Assembly: GCF_032335695.1 (NCBI RefSeq)
Contig: NZ_JACTOJ010000022.1
Location: 1-64,000 of the forward strand
DNA from: JACTOJ01 sp032335695
GTDB taxonomy: Bacteria > Bacillota > Clostridia > Clostridiales > Clostridiaceae
Reading direction: 5' to 3'
Length of the DNA stretch: 64,000 bases
Position numbers and translations under genes: made by a program. Positions 10,301 through 18,410 of the stretch are shown piece by piece. The notes under the pieces were generated by a model. That model did no database searches. It worked only from the letters and a program-made list of their open reading frames with translations, and was not told the DNA's origin. The first letter of the stretch is position 1. Each line of letters starts with the position of its first letter.

Positions 10301-13137
10301 ATTAAAGATCCGCTCCACATACTTTTTATATAGCTTCCAAAACTTTTTAAGCTTCTTGCTTCAGCTTCAGCAGAGGTCTGCCACTCTAAAAGTTTCATTT
10401 TACTAAAAATCATTCTATATAAAGTTCTTACAATGGCATCTATCATCAAGTAAGCTTCATAAGGTATAAAGCAGAACAATAAGAAAACTTGATCAATAAC
10501 CATTCCCACATTTTTAATTTTTCCCGTGAGACTTATTCCTTTAGTTGGTGTTACCACAGCCTCTGATACATCAAATAAAATAGGGCATATCACCGATAGG
10601 AAGGTAGCTACAACCCATGGCCCTCTCACGTCAATAATAGTTATTGCATATATCAAAAGCAGCATTATAGCTGGCATAAGCAGACTTCGACGCAAATTAT
10701 CAAATATCTTCCATCTTGATAATTTATTCAAAGCAGACTTTTTTATAAGCCAAGGGATTAACTGCCAATCTCCTCTGACCCATCTATGTAGTCTTCTGCA
10801 ATAGGAATGATAATAGGCTGGATATCCATCCACAAGTTCTATATCACTAACTAAAGCTGTCCTTCCAAAGCTTCCCTCTAATAAATCATGGCTTAAAACC
10901 AAATTTTCAGGAATAGAATTCTTTAAAACTGTTTCAAAGGTATCCACATCATATATACCTTTCCCAGTAAAAATTCCTTCCGCAAAAATATCTTGATATG
11001 TATCAGATACGGCAGTAGTATATATGTCTATCCCTGTTTCTCCTGAAAATATTCTAGAAAACATGGTTTTATTTGCGCTTATGCTTCCAACGTTTACTCT
11101 AGGCTGCATTATTCCATACCCTCTAGTTACTGCCCTAGAATTCTCATGTATGTAAGGTACATTTAGTATATGGCTCATAGCTCCTATAAGTTTTTTAGCT
11201 GAATCTCGTGGAAGCTGAGTATCAGCATCCAGAGTTATGACATATTTTATATTTCCAAGTTCCTCTATATTACCGCTTATTACATCATAGCTAGTGTTTT
11301 TATTTCCTCGCAGAAAGGAATTAAATTCCATGAGCTTTCCTCGTTTTCTTTCCCAGCCCATCCATTTTTTTTCTTTATCGTTATATATTCTCCTTCTAGA
11401 TAGGAAATAAAAAATATCAGTTCCCTCTAATGCAAATTTGTCATTTAATTCTTTTATGCCTTGCAAACCAGATTTTATCAAAAGCTCATCCTTTTCCTCT
11501 TTTTCCTTGTCGCTGTCTGGAAAATCCATCAATAAAGTAAAATATAAATTTTTTTCATGGTTCGCTAGATAATATATCTCTAAATCATTTATTATATCTC
11601 TTATTTTCTTTTCATCACCAGTTAAAGCTGGTACTACAACTATACTTCTGCTTTCCTCTGGTATTCCTTCTTCCATTGACAATTTTGGAACAAATCTTGG
11701 AGAAAACAATTGGCTTATACTCCAATTAAAAATTGAAATCACTATTTCACTTGCTGGCACTAATAGCAAAACAGCCCCCAAAATATATTTCCAGGCTATC
11801 GGATTGGAATCTTCATTTACGCCTAAGGCTAATATCAGGACTTCAAAGAACACTATTCCAAGACAAATTATAGTAGCATATAATCTTACAGAAATTTTTC
11901 CTTCAAGATTATTAAAAACTTTGAACAACCCTACTTTGCTCTTTATTTTATTTTGCAGCTTATATACTCCATTATCTATTATGTAATATCCTATATGCTT
12001 TTCATAATCCTTTATACCTTCCTTTGCACATTCTAATACCTTTTTTGCGACATAGGCTTCACCCACTCCAAATTTTCTAGCCAGCATCTCCAGTTTATGT
12101 CTGTAATAGTCTCTAGATTCAAAGTCCATATTGGCATAAACCCCTGATGGGTCAGCTCTCAATATAGCTTCTGCATAATTTAACCTTTCAAAAGTATCCT
12201 TCCAATTTAAAGAAGTCACATTTCTGATTGATGTTATACTATTACCCAAGGACAGCTGAAAACCTGCTTGCTTTTGATGCTCTCCGCTTATAACCATATC
12301 TAGATTTTTCTGATTGCTTTCCAGATTTTCATTTATCCAAGCATATATATTTTCATTGTCCACCCCATTGTCTCTAAGGACTTTTATAAGGCTTTCTACA
12401 AAATGAGATGAGAAAGATATACTTTTCTTCTTCAAACTTTCTAAATTAAAATCCAATTTTTTTTCCGTATATGCATTTATTATATTTTCCCCAAACTGCT
12501 CTCCCCTTTTTTTCTCTTCTATAGCATATACTATCTTATTTACTATTTGGCTTATATTCTGTATCAAGGCTATTCTTATCATTATAGGGAGAGCCCAAAG
12601 TTCACCGCTGCTCAATATGGTATTTTTCTGATATGCTCCAATAAAGGCTTCAATCACGTTTTCATCTATAAGCCCATCCGTATGGCACACTAGTTCTATA
12701 GCTATATGATAAACTCTAGGATATCCCTTCATCATTCCTTTGCTTATAGTTGGCAAATTTCTATAGTAGCTGGATGGCATGCTGCTCTTTATATCCTTGT
12801 ATTCCTTTTGTATTAAGTACAGATTGTCTAAAAGCCATTCCGCTGCTGGAACCATATCATATTTTTCATCTATTTCTTTATCTATGTAATCGTGACCTTC
12901 TATTATCTTCTTATAACTTTCATCTAGGCTCTTTATAAGCTTTCTTCTGTAAGCTGTTTTTTTTGTTTCGGAATAGTATGTAGATATTTTTAATGCATGC
13001 TTCTCCATGTCATCCTTATTAACATAAATGCTAGGTATATCTTCCATGATATTCTGATTTTCTTCTTCACGGCGAATCCATATTATATATATGGACACAA
13101 ATGCAATAGATACCAGCAGTAAAATATATAGGTACAT
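4378..13137 (-). CDS. Cyclic beta-1,2-glucan synthase-like giant enzyme (GT84-GH94)
   Basis: A 2919-residue membrane protein with the layout of NdvB/ChvB. After an N-terminal helix and a helical region come further membrane segments near 415-480. The glycosyltransferase domain (about 497-800) shows VVVPALTGDEKK, the DADT motif (637-640), TQLPRDS and RRLHRWVRGDWQ (781-792). More membrane helices lie at 815-975. A glucoamylase-like domain follows, then beta-sandwich/GH94 modules ending in a phosphorylase-type catalytic domain with GSGDWNDGM at 2603-2611. In proteobacteria such proteins prime, elongate and cyclise beta-1,2-glucan from UDP-glucose, and the phosphorylase part sets the ring size. 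Some Gram-positive homologues may act differently, so the product is inferred. No exporter (NdvA type) is adjacent. The ATG at 13137 is preceded by GGGGAG at a rather long spacing. Confidence 0.88.
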   Translation of the reverse strand: MYLYILLLVSIAFVSIYIIWIRREEENQNIMEDIPSIYVNKDDMEKHALKISTYYSETKKTAYRRKLIKSLDESYKKIIEGHDYIDKEIDEKYDMVPAAEWLLDNLYLIQKEYKDIKSSMPSSYYRNLPTISKGMMKGYPRVYHIAIELVCHTDGLIDENVIEAFIGAYQKNTILSSGELWALPIMIRIALIQNISQIVNKIVYAIEEKKRGEQFGENIINAYTEKKLDFNLESLKKKSISFSSHFVESLIKVLRDNGVDNENIYAWINENLESNQKNLDMVISGEHQKQAGFQLSLGNSITSIRNVTSLNWKDTFERLNYAEAILRADPSGVYANMDFESRDYYRHKLEMLARKFGVGEAYVAKKVLECAKEGIKDYEKHIGYYIIDNGVYKLQNKIKSKVGLFKVFNNLEGKISVRLYATIICLGIVFFEVLILALGVNEDSNPIAWKYILGAVLLLVPASEIVISIFNWSISQLFSPRFVPKLSMEEGIPEESRSIVVVPALTGDEKKIRDIINDLEIYYLANHEKNLYFTLLMDFPDSDKEKEEKDELLIKSGLQGIKELNDKFALEGTDIFYFLSRRRIYNDKEKKWMGWERKRGKLMEFNSFLRGNKNTSYDVISGNIEELGNIKYVITLDADTQLPRDSAKKLIGAMSHILNVPYIHENSRAVTRGYGIMQPRVNVGSISANKTMFSRIFSGETGIDIYTTAVSDTYQDIFAEGIFTGKGIYDVDTFETVLKNSIPENLVLSHDLLEGSFGRTALVSDIELVDGYPAYYHSYCRRLHRWVRGDWQLIPWLIKKSALNKLSRWKIFDNLRRSLLMPAIMLLLIYAITIIDVRGPWVVATFLSVICPILFDVSEAVVTPTKGISLTGKIKNVGMVIDQVFLLFCFIPYEAYLMIDAIVRTLYRMIFSKMKLLEWQTSAEAEARSLKSFGSYIKSMWSGSLIALVLEILAFNKGYAIGISILPACIIWFLSPSIAYYISQDIIEEKQETDEQGTKLLRRISRKTWAYFEDFVNSENNWLGPDNFQQEPPNGLAKRTSPTNIGMAITSNLNAYNLGYISFNEMSDRIDKTLASSESLTKFKGHLYNWYDTVSKQPLYPRYVSTVDSGNLVAYMWLAYSSIDKHSKMPLMRREFIRGIEDTALLAEEEFEDNVTYENLIEEVKRSDLDIISWKEFLMKLWSTLLNYEKSNKGKSLYWNGKLKTCCSKFLGDIQRFFPWADKASSLNKQYDYLKNQLKDIPFSSPLNEVAYSLRKVAANLKEGIAEKSEDIKEIILLIENGCIEIEKEIIKNRNLSLRLNKFVSNTDFKVVYDRKKHLFSIGYDIEKDALNNSYYDLLASEARCASFMAIAKGDVDQKHWFKLNRSMMKVGKRKGLISWSGTMFEYFMPALIMKNYPNTLLDETYTTVVEAQKRYCSNQNVPWGISESAFYHFDNAMNYQYKAFGVPGVGLKRGLSGELVVAPYATVLALSTDLKGSIKNLRKLIEIGMEGRYGLYEAVDFTKERLTKGKNKLIVKSFMIHHEGMSLMAMDNVLNDNILIESFHSIPMVKATELLLQEKVSKNITYDKEKKHEVHDARENKHSMVVRSYDTALTTTPETHLLANGSYSMMISNSGSGYAKRNDITLYRWREDVTRDCSGMFFYVKNQMNNDYYSVTYEPCNKAPEDYNAVFSMDKAEFKRKDGNISTHMEVTVSNEEDAEIRRITLTNHGEECILEVTSYLEVILATYNSDIVHPAFSNLFVETEYVEDIGCIVASRRPRAKKQQRPWMMQVMSYEGEAVGGIQYETNRLNFIGRGRSISNPLALEKVNLKNTVGAVLDPIISIRRSFRLKPGGSVKIAYTTATANSRAEVIEMAKKYKEFQNTTRVFELAWTKSILEMKYMGIRSTQVNLYQLMASKIIYINTQLHSRQESIKNINKHQSDLWAYGISGDLPIVSLIIRYERDIDVVRQMLKAHEYWAIKGLTVDFVIINLEEPGYSQPLHSTVRDMINMRRNQASAARIFLYNRSTIDKDIADFIMAISRLVIDADKGSIMSQIRTKNEEALNFIKVEEEEKSAAGKDAVNFIRSRSGEQSTIQIMGSKIKNAAEKIGKMTWKNSGRFSTEFSEEITEISRRILKEKFKPEDLYYYNGYGGFSKEDNSYIILLDGEKNTPAPWINVISNEEFGFNVSESGSAYTWNKNSRENKLTTWSNDPVTDLGGEFLFIRDEEDGKYWSITRNPVRDNGMYVINHGFGYSSFMHEVNGIEGSEIMFAPRHDSCKICIVTLKNKGEKSRKLSLTYYCDIVLGVVPQQTAQYIYTEIEKDKNYIYAQNSYSQNFGKLKAFLSINGGYEESFTGSRTDFIGRGNDYDTPAAMMQEKLSSFSGAGMEPCLAENVKISLEPGEEKNLIIILGQYESQKEIENSIKKYGSYIYSFNELNNVKKYWQDILGKIKVSTPDKSMDILLNGWLMYQTISCRYWSRTAFYQSGGAYGYRDQLQDSMSIGILDSNFTREQILRSASRQYLEGDVQHWWHPIVDSGIRTRFSDDLLWLPYVTADYILRTGDYGILDESVNYLEDEPLKEDEDERYNISRKSSVEGSIYEHCLKAIEKALKFGTHNIPLMGSGDWNDGMSTVGNKGSGESVWLGWFLYDILNKFKEICKYKKDDMNYHHFCEMADFIRENLESNAWDGAWYRRAYFDDGTPLGSIQNDECQIDSLAQSWAVISGAGNRERCKKAIESVEKHLVKEDAGTILLLTPAFDNSSLEPGYIKGYVPGVRENGAQYTHAAIWFILAEAMIKNGDKAYKFFNMINPINHSETQLECETYKVEPYVMSADVYMREPYTGRGGWSWYTGAAGWMYRVGIEAILGLKVMGDKGFVVEPQIPFYWDEYSIKYENGNCIYNIKVKRNEEKSVALDGKFIPNGVIPILESGYHNVDIKI

Positions 13138-13249
13138 TATTTAATCACACTCCCCAATAATATAACGTCAAATTATTATGAATAACCGCTTTATTGCTTT
13201 TTATTTAGTATACCCAACAGTATTTTAATTATTTATATGAAAGGATATA

Positions 13250-13290
13250 TTTTAAATCAGTGTAAAAATCAACCCTCATCTAAAATATGG
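13250..13290. repeat. Intergenic repeat, family A (partial copy)
   Basis: The stretch 13250-13273 (TTTAAATCAGTGT then AAAAATCAAC) matches the core of the family A elements at 38312-38362 and 43229-43279. The right arm is diverged here, so the long hairpin is not formed. It lies between the giant synthase and the hemerythrin gene. Confidence 0.6.
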
Positions 13291-13301
13291 AGTGAATATA
13301 T

Positions 13302-13345
13302 AAAAAAAGCTGCCTGGCAGCTAACTTAGGTTAGTCCAAACAGCT
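13302..13345 (-). terminator. Terminator of the bacteriohemerythrin gene
   Basis: On the minus strand a 10-bp stem (13345-13336 with 13317-13308, two G-U pairs), with an inner CTAAC/GTTAG hairpin, is followed by seven T. It lies just after the hemerythrin stop. Confidence 0.75.
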
Positions 13346-13361
13346 ATTTTTATATGTTTTA

Positions 13362-13754
13362 TTAATTTTCAGCTATAAGTAAGTCCTTTTCGATTATATG
13401 GTCCGTAAGCCATTTTGCGACAAATTCTAACAAATTCATTAAGTACTCATCCTGATTATGATCTAGTTTATTAAAATCAATGGAGTTTACTTTATTCATA
13501 AACTCTTGATGGTCTATGACCTGAGTAAAAAGTTTTTTATAGTTTATACTTTTCATGTACTCTTCTTCATTTTTAAAATGTATCTGGGCGTATTCTCTTA
13601 ATTCATACACTATGCTGACAATATCATCGTATTTATCAGGGCTGTATGAGTTTTTAATCAGTTGAAATGCCCTTTCTCCGATTTCGAATAACTTAGTGTG
13701 CTCTGCATCAATTTGTGCTATCCCAGTTTTGTATTCTTCCTTCATTTCAAACAT
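13362..13754 (-). CDS. Bacteriohemerythrin with an altered iron site
   Basis: A 130-residue four-helix-bundle protein of the hemerythrin family, which binds oxygen at a di-iron centre and in anaerobes serves oxygen sensing or scavenging. Family ligands visible are His19 (AEHTKLFE), His59 and Glu63 (HFKNEEE), His82 (DHQEF), His119 and Asp124 (DHIIEKD). The usual HxxxH pair before the DHxEF region is reduced: the place of the first histidine is Gln78 (QVIDH). One of the seven usual ligands therefore appears to be missing. A GGGGTGG site precedes the ATG. It has its own terminator and seems to be a single gene. Confidence 0.88.
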   Translation of the reverse strand: MFEMKEEYKTGIAQIDAEHTKLFEIGERAFQLIKNSYSPDKYDDIVSIVYELREYAQIHFKNEEEYMKSINYKKLFTQVIDHQEFMNKVNSIDFNKLDHNQDEYLMNLLEFVAKWLTDHIIEKDLLIAEN

Positions 13755-13935
13755 ATTTATCCACCCCGCTCTAATTTTTCAATTTGAGTATATATTATTT
13801 TACATAAACCGTCTATATAAATTTTATTATAAACGGATTATATTGACAGTTTCATAAAAAATTAGTCTTATTTTATCGAAGCAATAACAATTTATTGCAC
13901 TAATTATTTCTATTTTTAATTGAAATTTGTTTATT

Positions 13936-14084
13936 AGTTAAGAGGTAAAATTAAAAAGGTAAGAGTTTAGGTAGAAATCGTCTCTTTGGAGAGCCGATTT
14001 CAATTTATAAATTCGCTTCAAGCGAATTTTAACCATAGCTCTTACTTCTTACCTTTTATGTCTTAATTTTTATTTCTTACCTCA
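13936..14084. repeat. Palindromic intergenic repeat, family B, copy 1
   Basis: This gap (13755-14094) holds no gene. The repeat has a central hairpin made by GAAATCG and CGATTTC arms (13974-14001), a second hairpin at 14009-14030 with arms AAATTCGCTT and AAGCGAATTT, and outer inverted GGTAAGAG/CTCTTAC-type ends. The same plan recurs at 19684-19790 and 38930-39050. Confidence 0.75.
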
Positions 14085-14094
14085 GTGGAATAAA

Positions 14095-15390
14095 TTACAG
14101 TATTTCATTTTTTATGATATCATCATAAGTTTCTCTTTTGCATACTAATCTGGTTTCTCCATCCTTTACCATAACCACTGCAGCTTTAGGTATTTTATTG
14201 TAGTTGCTGGCCATGGAATATCCATAGGCTCCTGTAGACATTACTGACAATATATCGCCGCTCTTCACATGAGGAATTGTTATATCTGAAAGTAAGATAT
14301 CTCCAGATTCACAGCACTTTCCTGATATAGTGACCTTCTCATTTATGCTTCCTTCTATGTTGTTCGCAATTCCGCATTCATATTCAGCTCTATATAAGGC
14401 TGGTCTTATATTGTCTGTCATTCCTCCATCTACTGCCACGTAAGTTCTCACTTCTGGTATTTTTTTTATTGAACCTACTGTATAAAGAGTAATTCCCGCA
14501 TTTCCAACTATAGATCTTCCTGGTTCAATAGTTAAAATCGGAGGATTTATATCAAGCTGCTTACAGGTTTCATCAAATTCTTCTAGAATAACATTAGAAA
14601 ACTCTTCTATGCTCTTTGGCTTGTCACCCTCGCTGTAATATATGCCAAAACCACCGCCTAAATCTAATTCCTTAAGCAGATGACCTGTCTCTTTATATAT
14701 ACTTTGAATCAATGTGAGCATAACCTTAACTTCATCTTTATAGGGTTCTATTTCAAATATTTGAGATCCGATATGGGAATGAAGGCCTACCAGCTCTATA
14801 TTAGGTAGCTCTAAAGCTTTTTTTACTGCTTCCATAGTTTTATTATTAAGCACTGTGAAACCAAATTTAGAATCTATTTGACCAGTTCTTATATAATCAT
14901 GAGTGTGCGCTTCAATGCCTGGAGTTATTCTTAATAAAATTTTCTGTTTCACGCCGTATTTTGCCGCTATTTCATTTATATTGTCTATCTCATAGAAATT
15001 ATCCGCCACGAATCTCCCTACTCCCAATCTTATTCCCATGTCAATTTCTTCAATTGTTTTATTATTTCCATGAAAATATATTCTTTCCATTGGAAAATCA
15101 CTTTTATAAGCGGTATAGAGTTCTCCTCCAGATACCACATCAAGCCACATATTTTCTTCATTTAACAGCTTACACATAGCCATTATAAGAAAAGCCTTAC
15201 CTGCATAAGCCACTCTATTACCTTTTTCAGAAGCTTTAAAGCTTTGATTGTATCTCCTGCATTTCTCTCTTAATAAATTTTCATCAAATACATATAGTGG
15301 AGTTCCAAAACTTTCCGCCATGCTGCTGCAGCTTACTCCTCCTACCGTAAGTTTATTGTCTACTACGGCCATTGTACCAAATAACTTCAT
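14095..15390 (-). CDS. lysA: Diaminopimelate decarboxylase
   Basis: A 431-residue PLP enzyme that makes L-lysine from meso-diaminopimelate, the last step of lysine synthesis. It has the fold-type III alanine-racemase barrel: AYAGKAFL with the PLP lysine Lys65, the HSHIGSQ motif, GGGFGIYY, the EPGRSIVGNAG phosphate-binding motif and CCESGDIL near the C-terminus. The frame extends upstream to a GTG at 15408, but the stretch between is the ribosome site itself (GGAGGAAGG), so the ATG at 15390 is the start. It lies 55 bp after lysC on the same strand and is probably transcribed with it under the lysine riboswitch. Confidence 0.96.
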   Translation of the reverse strand: MKLFGTMAVVDNKLTVGGVSCSSMAESFGTPLYVFDENLLREKCRRYNQSFKASEKGNRVAYAGKAFLIMAMCKLLNEENMWLDVVSGGELYTAYKSDFPMERIYFHGNNKTIEEIDMGIRLGVGRFVADNFYEIDNINEIAAKYGVKQKILLRITPGIEAHTHDYIRTGQIDSKFGFTVLNNKTMEAVKKALELPNIELVGLHSHIGSQIFEIEPYKDEVKVMLTLIQSIYKETGHLLKELDLGGGFGIYYSEGDKPKSIEEFSNVILEEFDETCKQLDINPPILTIEPGRSIVGNAGITLYTVGSIKKIPEVRTYVAVDGGMTDNIRPALYRAEYECGIANNIEGSINEKVTISGKCCESGDILLSDITIPHVKSGDILSVMSTGAYGYSMASNYNKIPKAAVVMVKDGETRLVCKRETYDDIIKNEIL

Positions 15391-15445
15391 TTTCCTTCCT
15401 CCAATCACAAAAATTAAAACTAAATATTCTTAAAATAGCTATGTT

Positions 15446-16651
15446 TTAAATGGATGCTTTAAGATTAAATGCCTCTCCCGTTATATCGATTGCTTTAAGC
15501 TCATCTTCTCGCTTTATGGTACAAGTAACTCTTATCTCAGAAGTAGTTATCATTTTAACCAATATATTATTCTCGCTAAAAAGCCTAAACATTTTTCCTG
15601 CTACTCCAGATGTGGTTTTCATACCTATACCCACAATTGAAAATTTGGTTATATCTTCATCTATTATAATATTTTCCTTACAGGCTAATTGATATAGTAT
15701 TTCCATACAATCTGAAACATCTTCTTTAGGTATAGTAAAAGATATATTTACCTTATCATCTATCGGAGCCGTCTGGCTTATCATATCTATGTTTATCTTT
15801 CTCTCTCCTATTTTACCAAATAATTCAGAGATAATATTTATATCTGAGGATATATTTTTTACTGTTATCGAAATATCATCATTGCTAGTGGCTATTCCTG
15901 TGACAGCTTTGGTTTCCATATTGTTAGTCCCTCCTATTATAGTTCCTTTAATATCGCTGCAGCTTAACCCTACATAGATGGGTATATTATATTTTTCTGC
16001 AAGTTCTACAGACCTGGAATGCATAACCTGAGCACCTAAACTTGCTAGTTCCAGCATTTCTTCGTAATGAATATCGGATAATTTTTTTGCACTTTTCAGC
16101 TTCCTAGGATCACAGGCATATATGCCATCTACATCAGTATATATTTCACAGCTTCCTTTAAGTTTATATGCTAAAGCTACTGCAGAGGTGTCTGAGCCTC
16201 CTCTTCCTAAAGTAGTTATGTCTCCCAAATCATTAACTCCCTGAAATCCAGCTACTATTACTATGTTGTCCTCTTCTAAGCTTTCCACAATTTTAGTAAT
16301 ATCCATATCTTTTATAAGTGCTTTGCCATATTGTCCTCTGGTCTGTATATTAAGCTGATAGGCACTATAGCTTACAGCCTTATGTCCCATGGCATTGACA
16401 GCCATAGCTAGCATTGCACTTGATACCATCTCTCCTGTGGATAGCAAAGCATCCATCTCCCTTTTATCGGGATTTTCTGTTATTTCTTTTGCTAAGGATA
16501 TGAGCTCGTCCGTGGTATCTCCCATAGCAGATACTACAACTACCATGCTGTTTCCCTTTTCTTTTCTCGCTATAACAGTTTCTGCTACCTTCTTTATCTT
16601 TTCGGAAGTAGCTACGGAACTCCCCCCATATTTTTGTACTACAATATTCAA
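15446..16651 (-). CDS. lysC: Aspartate kinase
   Basis: A 401-residue enzyme that phosphorylates aspartate, the entry step to lysine, threonine and methionine. It starts MNIVVQKYGGSSV, with the KYGGSS nucleotide site. The GRGGSDTSAVALA and TDVDGIYACDPR stretches follow, then two C-terminal ACT domains for feedback control. The open frame runs on to 16813, but that part is riboswitch and terminator RNA. The proper start is TTG at 16651, with GAGGTGAT 7 nt upstream. It is the first gene of lysC-lysA. The lysine riboswitch makes the lysine-responsive role likely, although ligand binding by the ACT domains cannot be read directly. Confidence 0.95.
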   Translation of the reverse strand: MNIVVQKYGGSSVATSEKIKKVAETVIARKEKGNSMVVVVSAMGDTTDELISLAKEITENPDKREMDALLSTGEMVSSAMLAMAVNAMGHKAVSYSAYQLNIQTRGQYGKALIKDMDITKIVESLEEDNIVIVAGFQGVNDLGDITTLGRGGSDTSAVALAYKLKGSCEIYTDVDGIYACDPRKLKSAKKLSDIHYEEMLELASLGAQVMHSRSVELAEKYNIPIYVGLSCSDIKGTIIGGTNNMETKAVTGIATSNDDISITVKNISSDINIISELFGKIGERKINIDMISQTAPIDDKVNISFTIPKEDVSDCMEILYQLACKENIIIDEDITKFSIVGIGMKTTSGVAGKMFRLFSENNILVKMITTSEIRVTCTIKREDELKAIDITGEAFNLKASI

Positions 16652-16707
16652 TTTATCACCTCTAGATTGCTGCCCTCCACCTTGAATAGTCACTACATAA
16701 AACAAAT

Positions 16708-16731
16708 GCAGCAAAGGAACACCTTTGCTGC
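16708..16731 (-). terminator. Riboswitch expression-platform terminator
   Basis: A perfect 10-bp stem (GCAGCAAAGG with CCTTTGCTGC) and a four-base loop. On the minus strand a T-rich run follows (16707-16695). It lies between the lysine aptamer and the lysC start, as expected for transcription termination when lysine is bound. Confidence 0.85.
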
Positions 16732-16761
16732 TTAAAAACAATTTTAATACAACTACGTGTA

Positions 16762-16932
16762 CCTTGTAGCTCTCCATGGAAAACCATGACAGCCATACAT
16801 ATATTTTATGCACAGCCAGGGAAGATTTTTGCAGTTTCTTCTCTTCGGCCTAAATCCCTTTCCTCTTGCCTCTACGCCCGCCAGCTCCGCAAAAGTACTA
16901 TTAATTTAGGCACCTCTACCCTAGGTAAAGTT
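16762..16932 (-). promoter_or_regulatory. Lysine riboswitch (L box) aptamer
   Basis: Read on the minus strand, the leader shows the landmarks of the lysine aptamer in order: GGGTAGAGGTGC at the 5' junction, ATAGTA, GGCGTAGAGG, GGCCGAAGAGAAG, TGGCTGTCATGG and finally CATGGAGAGCTAC, whose end pairs back with the 5' GGGTAG to form P1. A terminator follows and then lysC. This fits repression of lysC-lysA by lysine. The 335-bp gap between lysC and the aminopeptidase gene is taken up by this leader; no protein gene is in it. Confidence 0.92.
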
Positions 16933-16986
16933 CATTATTTAATTTACATTATGGTAACACAATTATTATATTTATGCAACAGCTAT

Positions 16987-18285
16987 TTACATTGAAAAAA
17001 ACTCAATCAAAGATTTAGTAATATAAAAATGGTCATATACTCCTCCAAGCTCTCTTACAGAATGCATAGCTAAAAGAGGTGCTCCTATATCCACTGATTT
17101 AATTGGAAGATGGGTAGCTGAAAGCGGTCCTATTGTTCTTCCACCTGGTTCATCAGAACGATTAACAAATTTCTGCACAGGTACCTTTGCTTTTTCGCAT
17201 ATCATTTCATATGTACCTATAGATATGCTGTCAGAGGTATAGCTTTGAGCTGCGCTGATTTTTATAGCAGGTCCTTGGTTTAGAATAACCCTGCAGGTTG
17301 GATCAAATTTTTCTGTATTATTGGGATGAAGACCTTGAGCCGCGTCTGTAGATATCATAAAGGATTTAGCATAGGCTCTTAAAAGTTCCTCTCTTCCTTT
17401 GCCAAGGCTTAGAGCTATCCTCTCTAAAGTATGCACTAATATTTCGGAATTAGCTCCCTGCTTAGTAGAGCTTCCCACTTCCTCATTGTCAAAGCATGCT
17501 ATAAGGTTGGTAGCTTTCCCAGGTTTTGCATCCAATATTGCATGAATAGCACTGTGCACCATGCTAAGATTATCTATTCTTGAAGAAGATATGAATTCTT
17601 CATTTACTCCTAGTAGGCAACCTCTTCCATATTCATATAGAAATAAATCAAAATCCAGTATATCCTCGGCTTTAACCCCTAGCTCCCCTGCTATAAGCTT
17701 AACTAAAAACTCATCCTTTTCAAGCTCATCATTTATACAGCCTACCATAGGTATTGTATCCTTCTGAGGATTTAATTCAACACCATGATTCACTTTTCTA
17801 TTTAAATGTATGGCTAAATTAGGTATTATAGTTATTGGTCTTGATATATTTACTAATCTGCTTTCTGGAAACATTCCAGTACTTTTTACTGCCACCCTTC
17901 CAGCTATAGATAGAGGTCTATCAAACCAAGTATTTAAAATCGGTACCCCATATACTTCTGTATTAAGCTTTAAGAAACCCTCATTGCACATCTCAGCATG
18001 GGGTTTTATTCTGAAAGTTGGGGAATCTGTGTGTGATCCAGCTATTCTGAAGCCTTCTGCTTCCATCTCTCCTGTACCCACCACAAATCCAAAAAGTGAA
18101 GAGTCGTTTCTAGTAGTAAAATATTTTCCTCCCTTTTCTATCTTCCAAGCTTCTTCTTCCTTAAGCTCACTAAAGCCTGCTGACAATAATTCCTTTTTAG
18201 CAGCAGCAACAGCATGAAAGGCTGTGGGACTTTCATCTATAAAATCTAATAAATTTTCAGCAAGGCTTTTAATTTCCTTTTCCAT
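16987..18285 (-). CDS. M18-family aminopeptidase
   Basis: A 432-residue zinc metallo-aminopeptidase that trims N-terminal (often acidic or neutral) residues from peptides in the cytosol. Metal and catalytic motifs in sequence order are GSHTDSPTFRIK (His85), INDELEKDE, CFDNEEVGSSTKQGA and the C-terminal MHSVRELGG with the last metal histidine. The length and motif order match bacterial ApeB/aspartyl-aminopeptidase-like enzymes. ATG at 18285 follows GGAGTGAT. It is a single gene upstream of the lysine riboswitch. Confidence 0.93.
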   Translation of the reverse strand: MEKEIKSLAENLLDFIDESPTAFHAVAAAKKELLSAGFSELKEEEAWKIEKGGKYFTTRNDSSLFGFVVGTGEMEAEGFRIAGSHTDSPTFRIKPHAEMCNEGFLKLNTEVYGVPILNTWFDRPLSIAGRVAVKSTGMFPESRLVNISRPITIIPNLAIHLNRKVNHGVELNPQKDTIPMVGCINDELEKDEFLVKLIAGELGVKAEDILDFDLFLYEYGRGCLLGVNEEFISSSRIDNLSMVHSAIHAILDAKPGKATNLIACFDNEEVGSSTKQGANSEILVHTLERIALSLGKGREELLRAYAKSFMISTDAAQGLHPNNTEKFDPTCRVILNQGPAIKISAAQSYTSDSISIGTYEMICEKAKVPVQKFVNRSDEPGGRTIGPLSATHLPIKSVDIGAPLLAMHSVRELGGVYDHFYITKSLIEFFSM

Positions 18286-18410
18286 CTATATCACTCCGTA
18301 TCATAAATTATAACAAATTAAAATTTCGATTAATTATTAGTCGACATATTTTATGATATAATATGTACAGAAGTTAATCAATAGAATAAACTATTTTGGG
18401 GTGATAATAT

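Noticed and set aside
10526..10804. Plus-strand frames within the giant synthase gene
   Set aside because: All are short, lack ribosome sites and lie opposite conserved domain sequence.
16652..16813. N-terminal extension of aspartate kinase
   Set aside because: It passes through the riboswitch terminator; KYGGSS homology begins just after the TTG at 16651, which has a ribosome site.
16786..16995. Plus-strand 69-residue frame
   Set aside because: It lies antisense to the lysine riboswitch and shows no ribosome site or protein-like composition.
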